DNA of 64,000 nucleotides from Roseiarcus sp963770275 (GCA_963770275.1 CAVYPD010000046.1:1-64000), one strand, 5' to 3'. Positions 38,888 through 48,609 are shown, numbered from the stretch's first letter. Translations and numbers: made by a program. The notes: a model not told the origin generated them from the sequence alone.

Positions 38888-40455
38888 GTGAGAAGCCCGT
38901 CGATAGGCGAGGGCGCGAGTTTCGACGCGCGAGCGCCACTGATCGAGTTCAGAAACGTCAGCAAGCGTTTCGGCTCGACGGAGGCGCTGGGCTCCGTGTC
39001 CTTCTCGAGCCGCGCCGGGTCGGTTCATGCGATCACAGGCGAGAACGGCGCCGGCAAGTCTACTCTGATGAAGTTGCTCGCCGGCGTTCATCGAGCGGAC
39101 GCCGGCGAAATTCATCTCGCCGGCCGCGTCCTTGATTTCGACGGTCCTCGCGATGCGGTGTCTGCCGGAATCGCCACGATATTCCAGGAGCTCACGCTCG
39201 TCCCGAACCTCACAATCGCCGAGAACCTGTTCCTAGGACGCGAACCGGTTCGCGGCGGCTTTCTCCATCGACGCGGCATGCGCGAGGCGGCCCGGAAGGT
39301 CCTCGAAAGCGTCGAGGTGGACCTCAGATTCCGACCTGTTCTGCGGCGACCTCACCATTGCCGAGCAACATCTGATAGAGATCGCCAAGGCGCTGACAAT
39401 TAATGCGCGCGTCGTCATATACGACGAGCCCACAGCCGCGCTCGATGCGCCGGGGGTGCAAAAGCTCGAGCGTCTGATTCACCGTCAAAAGCAAGCGGGC
39501 GCGCTCATTTTCTACATCAGCCACAGGCTGCACGAAATCTTTCGTCTATGCGACACCACGACGGTGCTGAAGGACGGCCGCCATGTCGCGACGCAGCCGA
39601 CCGCGGCTCTGTCGCACGACGGCCTCGTGACTTCTCATGGTGGGACGCGAACTCGGTAGCCTGTTCCCGGCGCGCGCTGTCGCGCCGCGCGAGATCCGGC
39701 CTGCCCTCGACGTCGCGGATTTCACCCCGGCGGCGGGACAACCCGCCGTCTCGTTCCAACTGCGCAGAGGCGAGATCGTCGGCCTCGCTGGCCTGGAGGG
39801 GCAGGGACAGCGCGATATCGTTCGCGCCCTGGTAGGATTGCAGACCCCCTCTGGCGGCCGCGTCCAGAAACATGATGGCGAGGCGACCCCACGGACGGTT
39901 GGCGCCTCCATCGTCGCCTCGACCCTCGCGGGCCTCGGTTTCATCCCAGAGGACCGAAAGACCGAGGGTCTCTATCCCTCGCTTTCGATCGAGCAGAACA
40001 TCGGGCTGGGAATCCTGCGCGGCGCTTCGATGTTTTCACTCGCCCAGGTCGACCGTCGACGCATTGTGTCGCTGATGCGATCGATGAGCATGCGGGCGCG
40101 CGACGAGCACCAGACCGTCTCCTCGCTGTCAGGAGGCAACCAACAGAAGGTGATGATCGGGCGCTGGCTGGCTTCAAATGTCGACACGCTGGTGATCGAG
40201 GAGCCGACCCGCGGCGTTGACGTGGGCGCCAAGGCCGAAATCTATGCGCTGCTGCGCGACTTTGCGAACAAGGGCGGCGCCGTGCTGATCACCTCGAGCG
40301 AGCTGACCGAACATCTTGGACTTTGCGATCGAATTCTCGTCGTGCGCGAGGGCCACATTGTCTCGGAACTGACCGCAGCGGATGCTAGCGAGGAATTGAT
40401 CATGACTTACGCCTTAACGGCCGCCGCGCCTTTGGGCGAAGGGGCGCCTGCGTGA
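38888..40455 (+). CDS. Ribose-type ABC ATPase, two NBDs, two +1 frameshifts
   Basis: GTG 38888. First NBD: AITGENGAGKSTLMKLLAGV, ATIFQELTLVPNLTIAENLF, then, past a slip at ~39325, CGDLTIAEQHLIEIAKALTI, VVIYDEPTAALDAPG. After a second slip (~39632): VSFQLRRGEIVGLAGLEGQG (degenerate second Walker A), FIPEDRKTEGLYPSLSIEQN, SSLSGGNQQKVMIGRWLASN, IEEPTRGVDVGAKAEIYALL. Its TGA overlaps the next GTG (GTGA). Confidence 0.85.
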
Positions 40456-41388
40456 GCAACTCTCGGATTCGCCGTTTTGGACGAACAGGACTCGGGCTGA
40501 TCCCGCTTGGCCTTCCCGTTCTGATGTTCATTCTGCTCGCGGTGCAGTCGCCCGATTTCTTCGAGCCGCAGAACATCGCGAACGTCACCAGTCAGGTCGC
40601 CGCCTTGTTGATCGTCGCGCTTGGACAGTTGCTGGTGGCGCTGATTGGCGGCATCGATATTTCCGTCGGTTCGGTTTTGAGTCTCCACCAGCGCGCTAAT
40701 CGTGTCGATCGCCAATCCGTGGCTCGCGATTGGATCGGCCCTCGCCGCAAGCCTGCTGGTCGGCGCGGCGAACGGGGTCGGCGTGACAATCTTCGGCGTC
40801 CATCCGCTCATCATGACGCTCGCCTCGATGACATTCGTGCAGGGGTTCACGTTGCTCGTTCTGCCGGCCGCGGGAGGAAACGTCCCCGACCCTCTGATAA
40901 TGTTGGCGAAGGCGAGCGTCGGCGGATTTCCCGCGGCGTTCTTCTGGTGCGTGGCCGTGAGCCTTATCGCCTCTGTCCTGCTCTACAAGAGCCGGTTCGG
41001 CCTACGCGTCTTCGCGATCGGCGCGAGCAGCGAAAATGCAGCGCTCAACGGCGTCGATGTCATCACGCCGAGGGTTGTTTGTTACGTTCTCTGTTCCGTA
41101 AGCAGCGCGGTCGCTGGAATTTATCTCACAGGTCGCATCTCCACAGGCGATCCGACGATGGGGCAGCCGTTCAGCCTCGATTCCGTCACGGCGATCGCCC
41201 TCGGGGGCGTACAACTCGCGGGTGGCGTCGGCAGCGTGATCGGCGCCATGCTGGGAACGGTAACGCTGGGGCTTATCGCCAATGGCATGAACCTGCTGGG
41301 CGTGTCGCCCTTCTTGCGAGCAGCGCTCACGGGCGTCTTGCTTTTGGGCGCGATCAGCCTTCAACGTCGCCGGACAATCGGCGTTTGA
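40452..41388 (+). CDS. Ribose-type ABC permease 1, one +1 frameshift
   Basis: GTG 40452 overlaps the ATPase stop. LPVLMFILLAVQSPDFFEPQ, VALLVALIGG-like region with ALIGGIDISVGSVLSL. An extra C at ~40685 breaks the frame before TSALIVSIANPWLAIGSALA, HPLIMTLASMTFVQGFTLLV, DSVTAIALGGVQLAGGVGSV, GLIANGMNLLGVSPFLRAAL. Stop TGA 41386-41388 overlaps the next start. Two permeases suggest a heterodimeric channel. Confidence 0.85.
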
Positions 41389-42365
41389 GCCCCGGTGTCG
41401 ACGAGCCCTCGCGCACGCTTGCGGGCTCGCTGAAGAGCGCGGGCGGCCGTTTGTTGTCGCTCCCGATTTCCTACATCGGCACCATCCTTCTGGTGGTCTG
41501 TGCCGGCCTGGCGCGCCCCGTGCTGCTGCAGCCCTTTCTTTTGATGCTGATCCTCAGGCAGGCCGCGCCGCTCGGCCTCGCGGTCATCGGACAATCCCTG
41601 TGCATCCGGGTGCTTTCATTGGACTTGTCGTTCGGCGGCGTCGCGATGGTGGTCAGCTACGTCCTCACCAGCGGCTACCTCAAATGGCCTGAGCCGGCGC
41701 TGATCGCGATTTGCCTTGTCTTTGGCGTCGCCGTCGGCGCTTTGAACGCGTTCTTTATCGCCCGCCTCCGGGCGTCATCGGTCATCGTCACGCTCGCGAT
41801 GGTTCTGGTGCTGAGCGGCGTGGTGACGGCGTTCAGTCAATATCGAGCCCCGGGCAATTCTCCAGATTTCATCAAATATCTCGGCCAGACCCGAATTGGG
41901 ATCGTACCACTGGCGCCCTTGGTCTGGTTGGGCGTGCTCATTCCGATCGCCATTTTCCTTCGGGCTTCGGTGTTCGGCCGCTACATCGACGCCATCGGGG
42001 CCAATCCCCGCGCCGCTTGGGCGTCCGGCCTTCCCTACGTGCGCGTGGTGTTCGCGGCGCACATCCTGTCCAGCCTGTTCGCGGTTCTTAGCGCGTTCCT
42101 TCTTGTCGGATTCGTCGGATTCGGCAGCCTCAGCATTGGCGCGGATCTCGCGCTCAACTCGCTCGCGGCCGTCATCCTCGGCGGCGTCACTTTCGGATCG
42201 GGCAAGGGCGGCATGCTGGGTCCCGCCGTGGCCGCCTTCATGCTGGTCTTCTGCTTCAATCTTCTCACCAGTTTCGGGCTCGGTGAACCGGGCAAGGAAA
42301 TGACGCAAGGCGCGATCATCGCGCTGGCGGCGATCGCCTATGCCAGCCGGACTCTACGCCAGTGA
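41385..42365 (+). CDS. Ribose-type ABC permease 2
   Basis: Starts at TTG 41385 (TTGA overlap with the previous stop), ~326 residues, intact. LARPVLLQPFLLMLILRQAA, VIGQSLCIRVLSLDLSFGGV (replacing the GIDLSVGS motif with SLDLSFGG), RLRASSVIVTLAMVLVLSGV, LALNSLAAVILGGVTFGSGK, EMTQGAIIALAAIAYASRTL. It is clearly divergent from permease 1, so an old paralogue rather than a tandem duplicate. Confidence 0.85.
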   Translation: MSPGVDEPSRTLAGSLKSAGGRLLSLPISYIGTILLVVCAGLARPVLLQPFLLMLILRQAAPLGLAVIGQSLCIRVLSLDLSFGGVAMVVSYVLTSGYLKWPEPALIAICLVFGVAVGALNAFFIARLRASSVIVTLAMVLVLSGVVTAFSQYRAPGNSPDFIKYLGQTRIGIVPLAPLVWLGVLIPIAIFLRASVFGRYIDAIGANPRAAWASGLPYVRVVFAAHILSSLFAVLSAFLLVGFVGFGSLSIGADLALNSLAAVILGGVTFGSGKGGMLGPAVAAFMLVFCFNLLTSFGLGEPGKEMTQGAIIALAAIAYASRTLRQ

Positions 42366-42426
42366 GGTATGTGCACTATCGCTCGCATCGGCATCAATTG
42401 ATGGAGCATGAAGCGGAGGAAACCGA

Positions 42427-43188
42427 ATGAGCAACGAAACGACAATTATGCCGGGAGCGGAGGCCTATTCGGCGCAGGGCGACCGCAGAGGCGCCTTGAT
42501 TATTCACGGGTTTACCGGAAGCCCGCAATCCATGCGGCTTCTTGCCGAGGCGTTTGCGGCTGCCGGTTTCTCTGTGGAATTACCCCGGCTGCCTGGCCAC
42601 GGAACGACTCCTGAGGACATGGCCAAGTATCAATGGCGCGATTGGACCGCCGCGGTCGACGCCGCCTATCGGAATCTCGGTTCGCGCACGGACAAAATTA
42701 TCGTCGCTGGCCTCTCGATGGGCGGCACGCTCACGCTTTGGACGGCCGAACAACATCCGGAGGTCGCGGCGATCGTCGTCATCAACGGGGCGTGCGAGGA
42801 TGAAGATATCAAAGGGCTGGTCGAAGCGGCGGAGCAAGCTCTAGCGAGCAGCCAGACCTTTTTGCAAGGGGTGGCTGGCGACGTCGCCGATCCAAACTCG
42901 AAGGAGCTCGGTTACGACCGCGTTCCCGCCGCCACGGTCAGGCCACTCATGGAAGGTGTGGCGGAAGTGAAGTCGAGGCTTGGCGAAATCAAATGTCCGG
43001 TGCTGATCCTGCACAGTCCGCAAGACCATGTCGTCGGCCCCGGTTCGGTCAAGGCCATGCGAGAAGGGATCAAAGCGCCGATCGAATACTTGGCCCTAGA
43101 AAAGAGCTATCACGTGGCAACGATCGACTTTGATCGAGAGGAGATCAACCACCGAGCGGTTGCGTTCGCGGCAGCGGTCATAGGTTAG
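42427..43188 (+). CDS. Alpha/beta-hydrolase, carboxylesterase/monoacylglycerol-lipase type
   Basis: 253 residues, intact; AGCGGAGGAAACCG precedes ATG 42427. LIIHGFTGSPQSM carries the oxyanion HG motif, GLSMGG the nucleophile serine, LILHSPQDHVVGPG the acid Asp and KSYHVATIDFD the catalytic His. There is no signal peptide, so it is cytosolic. Placed 61 bases behind the importer, it may hydrolyse an ester or lactone brought in by it. Confidence 0.88.
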   Translation: MSNETTIMPGAEAYSAQGDRRGALIIHGFTGSPQSMRLLAEAFAAAGFSVELPRLPGHGTTPEDMAKYQWRDWTAAVDAAYRNLGSRTDKIIVAGLSMGGTLTLWTAEQHPEVAAIVVINGACEDEDIKGLVEAAEQALASSQTFLQGVAGDVADPNSKELGYDRVPAATVRPLMEGVAEVKSRLGEIKCPVLILHSPQDHVVGPGSVKAMREGIKAPIEYLALEKSYHVATIDFDREEINHRAVAFAAAVIG

Positions 43189-43389
43189 CTTGCTGACGCG
43201 CGCGCCAATAGCCCGTTTGAGAATTGGAGCGTTCTAGCTTAGGTTATCGTTCGAGAACCGGCCGGCGCCCGATGAACTCGAAGGATCGCGCGAAAGTCTT
43301 CGCAGGGGCGCGGGTCCGAGCGATGTTGCCGAGATTAGACCGTTTGCTGCAGAAGCAGCGTCAAAAGTCGACGTCTCGTGTCTCCGACC

Positions 43390-43500
43390 CGATCGTCTCT
43401 CCGATCGTGGCAATAACGGCTCCGACGAAGACCAACGCCGCCGGTGCCGCACGCGGTGGACGGCGGCTATACGGTAAGCGATCCCCTGGCAATGGAATAT
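43390..43500 (+). pseudogene. Possible degenerate SDR C-terminus
   Basis: The plus strand contains VDGGYTVSD preceded, after removal of one G, by TNAAVPHA. This matches the usual SDR ending (...NAAVLPVDGGYTV). Nothing upstream is recognisable as the rest of a dehydrogenase. I regard it as a short remnant, with chance similarity not excluded. Confidence 0.35.
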
Positions 43501-43631
43501 TCCGAGAAAAACAGCGCGGCTTCGTTGAATTCAGCAAGCTCTGATCCTTCTGGAAGACACGAGAATCTTGCGATCTGCATGCCCTCGGCGCTTCTGGCGC
43601 AGACGCCTCCGAAAAGGTGGCCCACGCGCTG

Positions 43632-43905
43632 ATGACGCGGCCAAAAACTGCACCTCACGGCCAAGGAGTACCAAATTTTCGCACTCCTGGCCCTCCGCAT
43701 AGGCTCAACTTTGACCAAGGAAATGTTCCTCAATCCTCTTTACGGCGGATTAGACGACGAACCGGACGCCAAGATCATCGACGTCTTCATATGCAAGCTC
43801 AGAAAGAAGCTCGCTAACGCCAGCGGCGGTCAAGATTACATCGAGACCGTTTGGGGGCGCGGCTACGCCTTGCGAGAGCCAACCAAGCAAGCGATCGCAA
43901 GCTGA
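43632..43905 (+). pseudogene. C-terminal DNA-binding domain of a CtrA-like response regulator, receiver domain missing
   Basis: After an in-frame TGA (43629-43631): RGQKLHLTAKEYQIFALLAL, RIGSTLTKEMFLNPLYGGLD, KIIDVFICKLRKKLANASGG, YIETVWGRGYALREP. These are the winged-helix residues characteristic of CtrA, the alphaproteobacterial cell-cycle master regulator. The ~120-residue receiver domain and linker are absent, so this cannot be the functional ctrA. The native gene must be elsewhere. It could produce a short DNA-binding peptide from the internal ATG 43711 (64 residues). Confidence 0.78.
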
Positions 43906-44161
43906 GGCCGCGAGGCCATGAACCGAGGGTCATAGCGGCTGACCGAGGCGAGCCCAGTCGCGCGTTCCGATGGACGTGAGCGTTTCGGGTTGAGCGATGA
44001 GCTTTCGCCAAGCGGCGGAGGTATTGCTTCAGGATCACGCGCGCGACCATGCATTCGGTTCGATCACGGAATGGACGTCGTCGATCGCCCAGCGTCCACA
44101 CTCCAGACAAGGTCCCCGCGAATTATTCCCGGTCGAAAGAACTTTGTCACGACGACCTGAC
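43906..44161. other. Gap with possible transposon debris
   Basis: About 250 bases. On the minus strand a short segment, LTSIGTRDWARLGQPL followed by a stop, looks like the end of a protein, possibly a transposase. I cannot assign a family, and no upstream body is recognisable. Confidence 0.3.
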
Positions 44162-44990
44162 ATGACCCGAAAGTCAGAAGCGCGCCTGAAGCGTGGGTAC
44201 CGCGAAATGCCGAAGCGCGACAACATCGCGGCGGTTATCCTGGATCGCGCAAGCGAAACGATTCTCTTCACGACCAACGACATGCTGGTCAATCAGCTTC
44301 AGCGCGACGGGCCACGCGTTGCGCGTTCCTTCGACCGACTCGCGAATGACCACATTACGGCGTGCAGCGGTGTTTTCGGTCGAGTGTGCGGCATGCTTTT
44401 GAATCAGCTACAGCTCCCGCCTGACAATAGTTTCAAGGCAACCACAGCGCGGCTTCTCTCCAACGCTTGCAACTCCTACGTCGCCAGCATCGAAGTCGCA
44501 CGGCACGGCTTCCCTCGCCAATATGGTGCAATCGCTCGCATGGTGATTGAGACCGTAGCCACCGTCATAGTCATTGCGGTCAAACAGGGCGCGCTCGAAC
44601 AGTTTCATGCGGGAAAGCTTGAATCGCAGCAAATGCGTCGCCTGGGCAAAGAATGTGCTGCCGATGCTTGGGCCGCTCTGGGGTTCGCTCAGCACCGATT
44701 TCGTTCATATCGGTAGACGTCACGCGCTGGTCGAACTGCCCTCTCCTTACACGGAAGGCCATGAGGCGATCGGATTTCTGGCCACGTCGATCCGCGGCAA
44801 CGCTCTGTTGCTCTACATTATAGCCGATCTGATATTTTCAGATGAACGCGCGAGACACCTTTTCTGGCAACGGGCAGGCCAGGAGGCCCGTTTTGACCCC
44901 TCGCCTGACGTGGGCGCTTGGATGGAAGAATTTCTCTGTCACGCGAAGCCAATTAAAGGTGAAGCTGACGCCACTGTCGATTCCGGTTGA
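44162..44990 (+). CDS. Protein of unknown function, one +1 frameshift
   Basis: ATG 44162 (or 44207). Reads DNIAAVILDRASETILFTTN, RVARSFDRLANDHITACSGV, ARLLSNACNSYVASIEVARH, YGAIARMVIETVATVIVIAV, then after a slip at ~44626 SKCVAWAKNVLPMLGPLWGS, ALVELPSPYTEGHEAIGFLA, NALLLYIIADLIFSDERARH. ~275 residues, mostly helical, with one hydrophobic stretch. The pattern (arginine-rich helices, a late HALVELPSP loop) recalls uncharacterised DUF5677-like proteins, but I do not recognise it with confidence. Lower GC than its neighbours suggests transfer. Confidence 0.55.
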
Positions 44991-45884
44991 ACTTCGCGAG
45001 AAGCGTAGGCGCGCCTCGGGTTTGCCTACGTTGACCCCGTCCACTCACCGCGGCATCTGGGTCAGTACAACGTTAACCGCCGGGCCTCCGCGTCAAGCTG
45101 TCGCGAAGGATGACTTCGCCAACCCTCTGAGTTTGTTTAGCAGCAATCGAACGTCCCCATCTGCCAGCACCGAATGTCCGTGGGTGGCACATCGTCCACC
45201 TGACGCGTACGCCTGCTTCTGCCGTCACCGCCCGCACTCGCAGCGGATCGGGAGTCGCCAATGGGTCGATTTGACCCACTCGCCTTTCCGTTGGGGAAAC
45301 GTCCGCCGTATGCGCGAAGGAGACAGCGACTCGGCGGCATGGACGAAGATATTTCGCGAGACTCCCAAAGCGCGGGCTCCAAAGCGGCGCGGGGGGGAAC
45401 TTGTAGAACAATTGTTGCGACAGCGTTGCGACACGGGCCGGCAAAGGTTATTATTTGGAGGCTAACACTTTGAAGTTGCATTCAGAAGAATAACCTTTGA
45501 CAGGGCGCCGCAAGCCCTTGCCGGGAATGCGGCCGCTAGGGTTTGAAACGAGTTCGCCAGAGGCGATGGGCCTCCTACGCAGGTTCCAGTCAAGCGGCAC
45601 GGAGGCAAAGCGCATCCGCCCCTCAGTGAAGGCGTCCTCCGGTTCATCCGTCATGGCAAGGCAAGCCGAAGTGCACCCACGCTGCACATACGGGCGGGGC
45701 GGCTGCGCCATGACGGGGAGTAGCGGAACGCTTTCAAGAAGACGTGGGCAACATCCGAACGTCACGTGAACATTTTCCCCCAGTTTTCCCCCAAGTCGTG
45801 GGGGAGGTTCGGGCTCCGTTCAGGGTCGAGGGCTGGGGGAGACGGGAGTGGCCTCGATCTAAGCTTTGAAAGTGTTGAGAAAAC
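44991..45884. other. Gene-poor stretch before the tRNA
   Basis: About 890 bases with no recognisable gene. Open frames are short and lack family features; no integrase body is visible. It holds the tandem TTTTCCCCCA repeat and hairpin described separately. Confidence 0.45.
45773..45805. repeat. Tandem TTTTCCCCCA repeat and short hairpin near the tRNA
   Basis: TTTTCCCCCA occurs at 45773-45782 and 45784-45793. The second copy forms a stem TCCCCC-AAGTCGT-GGGGGA (45787-45805). It lies ~80 bases beyond the 3' end of tRNA-Val, where integrase attachment or core repeats often occur, but it could also be a terminator-like structure of a lost gene. Confidence 0.35.
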
Positions 45885-45959
45885 TGGTGGGCGATGCAGG
45901 GATCGAACCTGCGACCCCTCCCGTGTGAAGGGAGTGCTCTACCGCTGAGCTAATCGCCC
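45885..45959 (-). tRNA. tRNA-Val (anticodon CAC)
   Basis: Minus-strand cloverleaf of 75 nt including an encoded CCA (45887-45885). The acceptor GGGCGAT pairs with ATCGCCC, the D-arm is GCTC-AGCGGTA-GAGC, the anticodon arm CTCCC-TTCACAC-GGGAG places CAC at the anticodon, and the T-arm has GGTTCGATCC. It reads GTG valine codons. It separates the debris-rich left arm from the hisE-coaA side and is a plausible integration target. Confidence 0.95.
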
Positions 45960-46079
45960 CGCCTCAAGTTGGGCCATGCTTTATGGCCCCCGCGAGAGCC
46001 AAGTCAAGAAGCGCTCGGCGAGGCGAACAGGCGCGGGCCTCCTGTTGCGGCAGCCAGCGCGGCGGGAGATAAAGGCGCG

Positions 46080-46421
46080 ATGGGCGAAAAGGACAGGGCA
46101 GCCGCGATGTTCACGCTGGATGAACTTGCTCAGACGATCGACCAGCGCGCCGGGACGAGCGCGGAGACCTCCTATACCCGCAGCCTCATTGATAAGGGGG
46201 CAGCCCATTGCGCCCGCAAATTCGGCGAGGAAGCGATCGAATTCGCAATCGCCGCCGCGGCGCTCGATGAGAGCGCCGTTCGCGCCGAGGCGGCCGATGT
46301 TCTCTACCACCTGCTCGTCGTGCTCCGCGTGCGGGGAGTCGCGTTGTCGTCGGTGATGGACGAATTGGGCAAAAGGTCAAAACAAAGCGGGCACCAGGAA
46401 AAAGCGTCGCGAACAAAGTGA
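46080..46421 (+). CDS. hisE: Phosphoribosyl-ATP pyrophosphatase
   Basis: 113 residues, intact. MFTLDELAQTIDQRAGTSAE, SYTRSLIDKGAAHCARKFGE, EAIEFAIAAAA and AEAADVLYHLLVVLRVRGVA contain the conserved K...GEEA.E and E..D metal/substrate residues of the all-alpha MazG-like HisE fold. It removes pyrophosphate from PR-ATP in histidine synthesis. ATG 46080 is preferred over an upstream in-frame start. The hisE-coaA order is common in Rhizobiales. Confidence 0.93.
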   Translation: MGEKDRAAAMFTLDELAQTIDQRAGTSAETSYTRSLIDKGAAHCARKFGEEAIEFAIAAAALDESAVRAEAADVLYHLLVVLRVRGVALSSVMDELGKRSKQSGHQEKASRTK

Positions 46422-46469
46422 GAGCGCCGTCCCGTCGCGCGTGGGCCGACCGGCTCGAGTGAGAGAGTT

Positions 46470-47430
46470 CTGATAAATCGCGTTGGGCTTCAATCGCTCG
46501 AGTCTCCGTTTCGCCGCTTCACCCGTGACGAATGGGCGCAGCTGCGCGCCGACACCCAGCTAACGCTGACGATCGACGATCTTGCGCAAGCTGCAGTCGA
46601 CACACGATCCGATCTCGCTCGACGAGGTCGTCGCCATCTATCTGCCACTGTCGCGATTGCTCGCGCTCTACGTTGCAGCGACGCAAGGATTGTTCAAGGC
46701 GACGCAGCGCTTTCTCGGCGCGACCGATGGAAAGGTCCCTTACATAATCGGGATCGCCGGATCGGTTGCGGCCGGCAAATCGACAACGGCGCGGGTGCTG
46801 CAAGCCTTGCTGACCCGCTGGCCGAATACGCCCCAGGTGCAGCTCGTCACCACCGACGGCTTCCTGCGTCCGAATGCGGAGCTGATCCAGCTGGGCATCA
46901 TGGATCGCAAGGGTTTTCCCGAGAGCTACGACGGGACGGCGGTGCTGCGCTTTCTGTCCGCGGTGAAGGCTGGACAACACAATGTCGCGGCGCCGGTCTA
47001 TTCGCATATCACCTACGATATCGTGAAAGACGAATCGATCGTCGTCGACCGGCCAGACATTCTCATCTTCGAGGGCATCAATGTCTTGCTGCCGAACCGA
47101 CTGCCCCGCGACGGCAAAGAGATTCCGTTTGTCTCCGACTTTTTCGATTTCTCGATCTTCCTGGACGCCGAAACCGCGTTGCTGGAGCAATGGTATATCG
47201 AGCGCTTCATGAGCTTGCGGACGACGGCGTTCCGCGATCCGCGCAGTTATTTCCGCCAATACGCCGACCTCAACGATGCGGAAGCCGAGGCGACGGCGCG
47301 CTCCATCTGGCGGCGCATCAATCTCGTCAACCTGCACGAAAACATTCTGCCGACCCGGCCGCGCGCCGACTTGCTCCTGACAAAGGGAGCGAGCCACAGA
47401 ATTGAAGAAGTCGCGCTGAGAAAGCTGTGA
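46470..47430 (+). CDS. coaA: Type I pantothenate kinase, one +1 frameshift, start unclear
   Basis: First step of coenzyme A synthesis. LESPFRRFTRDEWAQLRADT is the usual CoaA N-terminus. An extra T at 46582-46583 breaks the frame at DDL-RKLQSTHDPISLDE. Then IIGIAGSVAAGKSTTARVLQ (P-loop), LVTTDGFLRPNAELIQLGIM, FEGINVLLPNRLPRDGKEIP, WRRINLVNLHENILPTRPRA. No ATG is in frame; the natural start may be ATA 46473 (expected ATG) or CTG 46470. Being normally essential, its frameshift is strong evidence of sequence error. Confidence 0.88.
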
Positions 47431-48431
47431 GCGTCATGTGTCGATTGGCGCTGAGCGCCTCTGCATTCCTGATCGGCGCGCTCACGCTTTCCCTGGCGCA
47501 CGCCGAGCCGCCTAAGCCCTGTCAAGGTTCGGATCTCACCCAGGTTCAGGGGCTCGCCGCGGCCGAGGCCGCGCGCGCGGACGACCTCGTCAATGGCGAC
47601 GGGTTGCTGTGGCGCATCGAGAAGGCGGGCCTTGCGCCCTCCACTCTCTTCGGCACCATTCATTCGACCGACGAATCCGTCCTCGAGATCGCGCGTCGCG
47701 CCGCGCAATCGATCAACGGCTCCAAGATCGTGGCGACTGAGCTTGGCGGCCCGATCGACGCCATCGAAAAAGCCAACATCACCGCGGCCACGCTGGCGAG
47801 CGCGCTCGATCGCGACCATGACACATTCGAGGGCGCCATCGCCCCCGAGGACCGTGAGAAAATCGAGAAATTCATCACAAGGCTAGGCTACCCCGCCGCA
47901 TTCGCGCACCACTTGAAGCTCTGGTTTCTGGCCGTCCTGACCGGGCTCCCCAAGTGCGAAGCGGAGCGCGAAGGTCTCAATCTGCCTGAGGTCGATCAAT
48001 TTCTGGCAGAAACGGCGAGAGATTTAGGGGTGAAGGTCATTGGACTTGAAACGACGGAGGAACAGCTCGCCGCAATCGCCAATTTGCGCCCTCAAGTCGC
48101 CGCGACCCTGTTGACGCTCACTGCCCGAGACCCAGGCCTGAACGACGATCTGTACGCAACGACGCTCAGGCTCTATCGGGAAAGCCGTCCAGCCGAAATC
48201 GTACCGATTGCTGACGCCCTGGGGGGATTGAGTGAGGCCGAGCGCGCGGCGCAGGATGAATTCATGCGCGCTTTGCTTCAGAACCGTAACGCCATCATGG
48301 CCGAGCGGGCCGCGCCGCTTTTGGCCTCCGGTGGCGCGTTCATCGCCGTTGGCGCGCTGCATCTCGCGGGCAAGACCGGCCTTATCGAGCAGTTCCGCGC
48401 TGACGGCTACACAGTGACGAAAGTCTGGTAG
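47427..48431 (+). CDS. TraB/GumN-family protein with signal peptide
   Basis: 334 residues, intact, GTG 47427 overlapping the coaA stop (ATG 47436 is an alternative). N-terminal signal peptide (CRLALSASAFLIGALTLSLA-HAEPP). Core blocks: LWRIEKAGLAPSTLFGTIHS (GTIH motif), YPAAFAHHLKLWFLAVLT, DLGVKVIGLETTEEQLAAIA, FIAVGALHLAGKTGLIEQFR (second conserved GxxH). TraB/GumN proteins are metal-dependent proteases/esterase-like of unclear substrate; this one would be periplasmic or anchored. Confidence 0.87.
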   Translation: MSVMCRLALSASAFLIGALTLSLAHAEPPKPCQGSDLTQVQGLAAAEAARADDLVNGDGLLWRIEKAGLAPSTLFGTIHSTDESVLEIARRAAQSINGSKIVATELGGPIDAIEKANITAATLASALDRDHDTFEGAIAPEDREKIEKFITRLGYPAAFAHHLKLWFLAVLTGLPKCEAEREGLNLPEVDQFLAETARDLGVKVIGLETTEEQLAAIANLRPQVAATLLTLTARDPGLNDDLYATTLRLYRESRPAEIVPIADALGGLSEAERAAQDEFMRALLQNRNAIMAERAAPLLASGGAFIAVGALHLAGKTGLIEQFRADGYTVTKVW

Positions 48432-48445
48432 GCGGCAACTCAAAC

Positions 48446-48567
48446 CACCTCGTCCTGAGGCGCCGCGAAGCGGCCTCGAAGGACGCTCGAGGGGCGCCAA
48501 CGAGAGTGCAAGCGGGACCATCCTTCGAGACGCGATGCGGCGCATCGCTCCTTGAGGCATGAGGTTA
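48446..48567. repeat. Dispersed palindromic intergenic repeat of Rhizobiales type
   Basis: Two imperfect hairpin units: CCTCGTCCTGAGG...CCTCGAAGGACG and CATCCTTCGAGACGCG...CCTTGAGGCATGAGG, arranged as a larger inverted repeat. Elements with CCTTCGAG and CTGAGG cores recur between genes in Bradyrhizobium, Rhodopseudomonas and relatives. It lies between two convergent genes and may act as a terminator or mRNA-stability element. Confidence 0.6.
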
Positions 48568-48609
48568 CTTGAGGCGACGCCGCTCTCTTTCGAGGTTACC
48601 GCAGAGCCG

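Noticed and set aside
40452..42365. A 637-residue fused permease
   Set aside because: The apparent fusion passes through out-of-frame nonsense (for example SLHQRANRVDRQ). Correcting the slip at ~40685 gives two separate permeases with a TTGA overlap.
45766..45948. Small ORF covering the tRNA region
   Set aside because: It is the plus-strand reading of the tRNA-Val gene complement; the cloverleaf explains the sequence.
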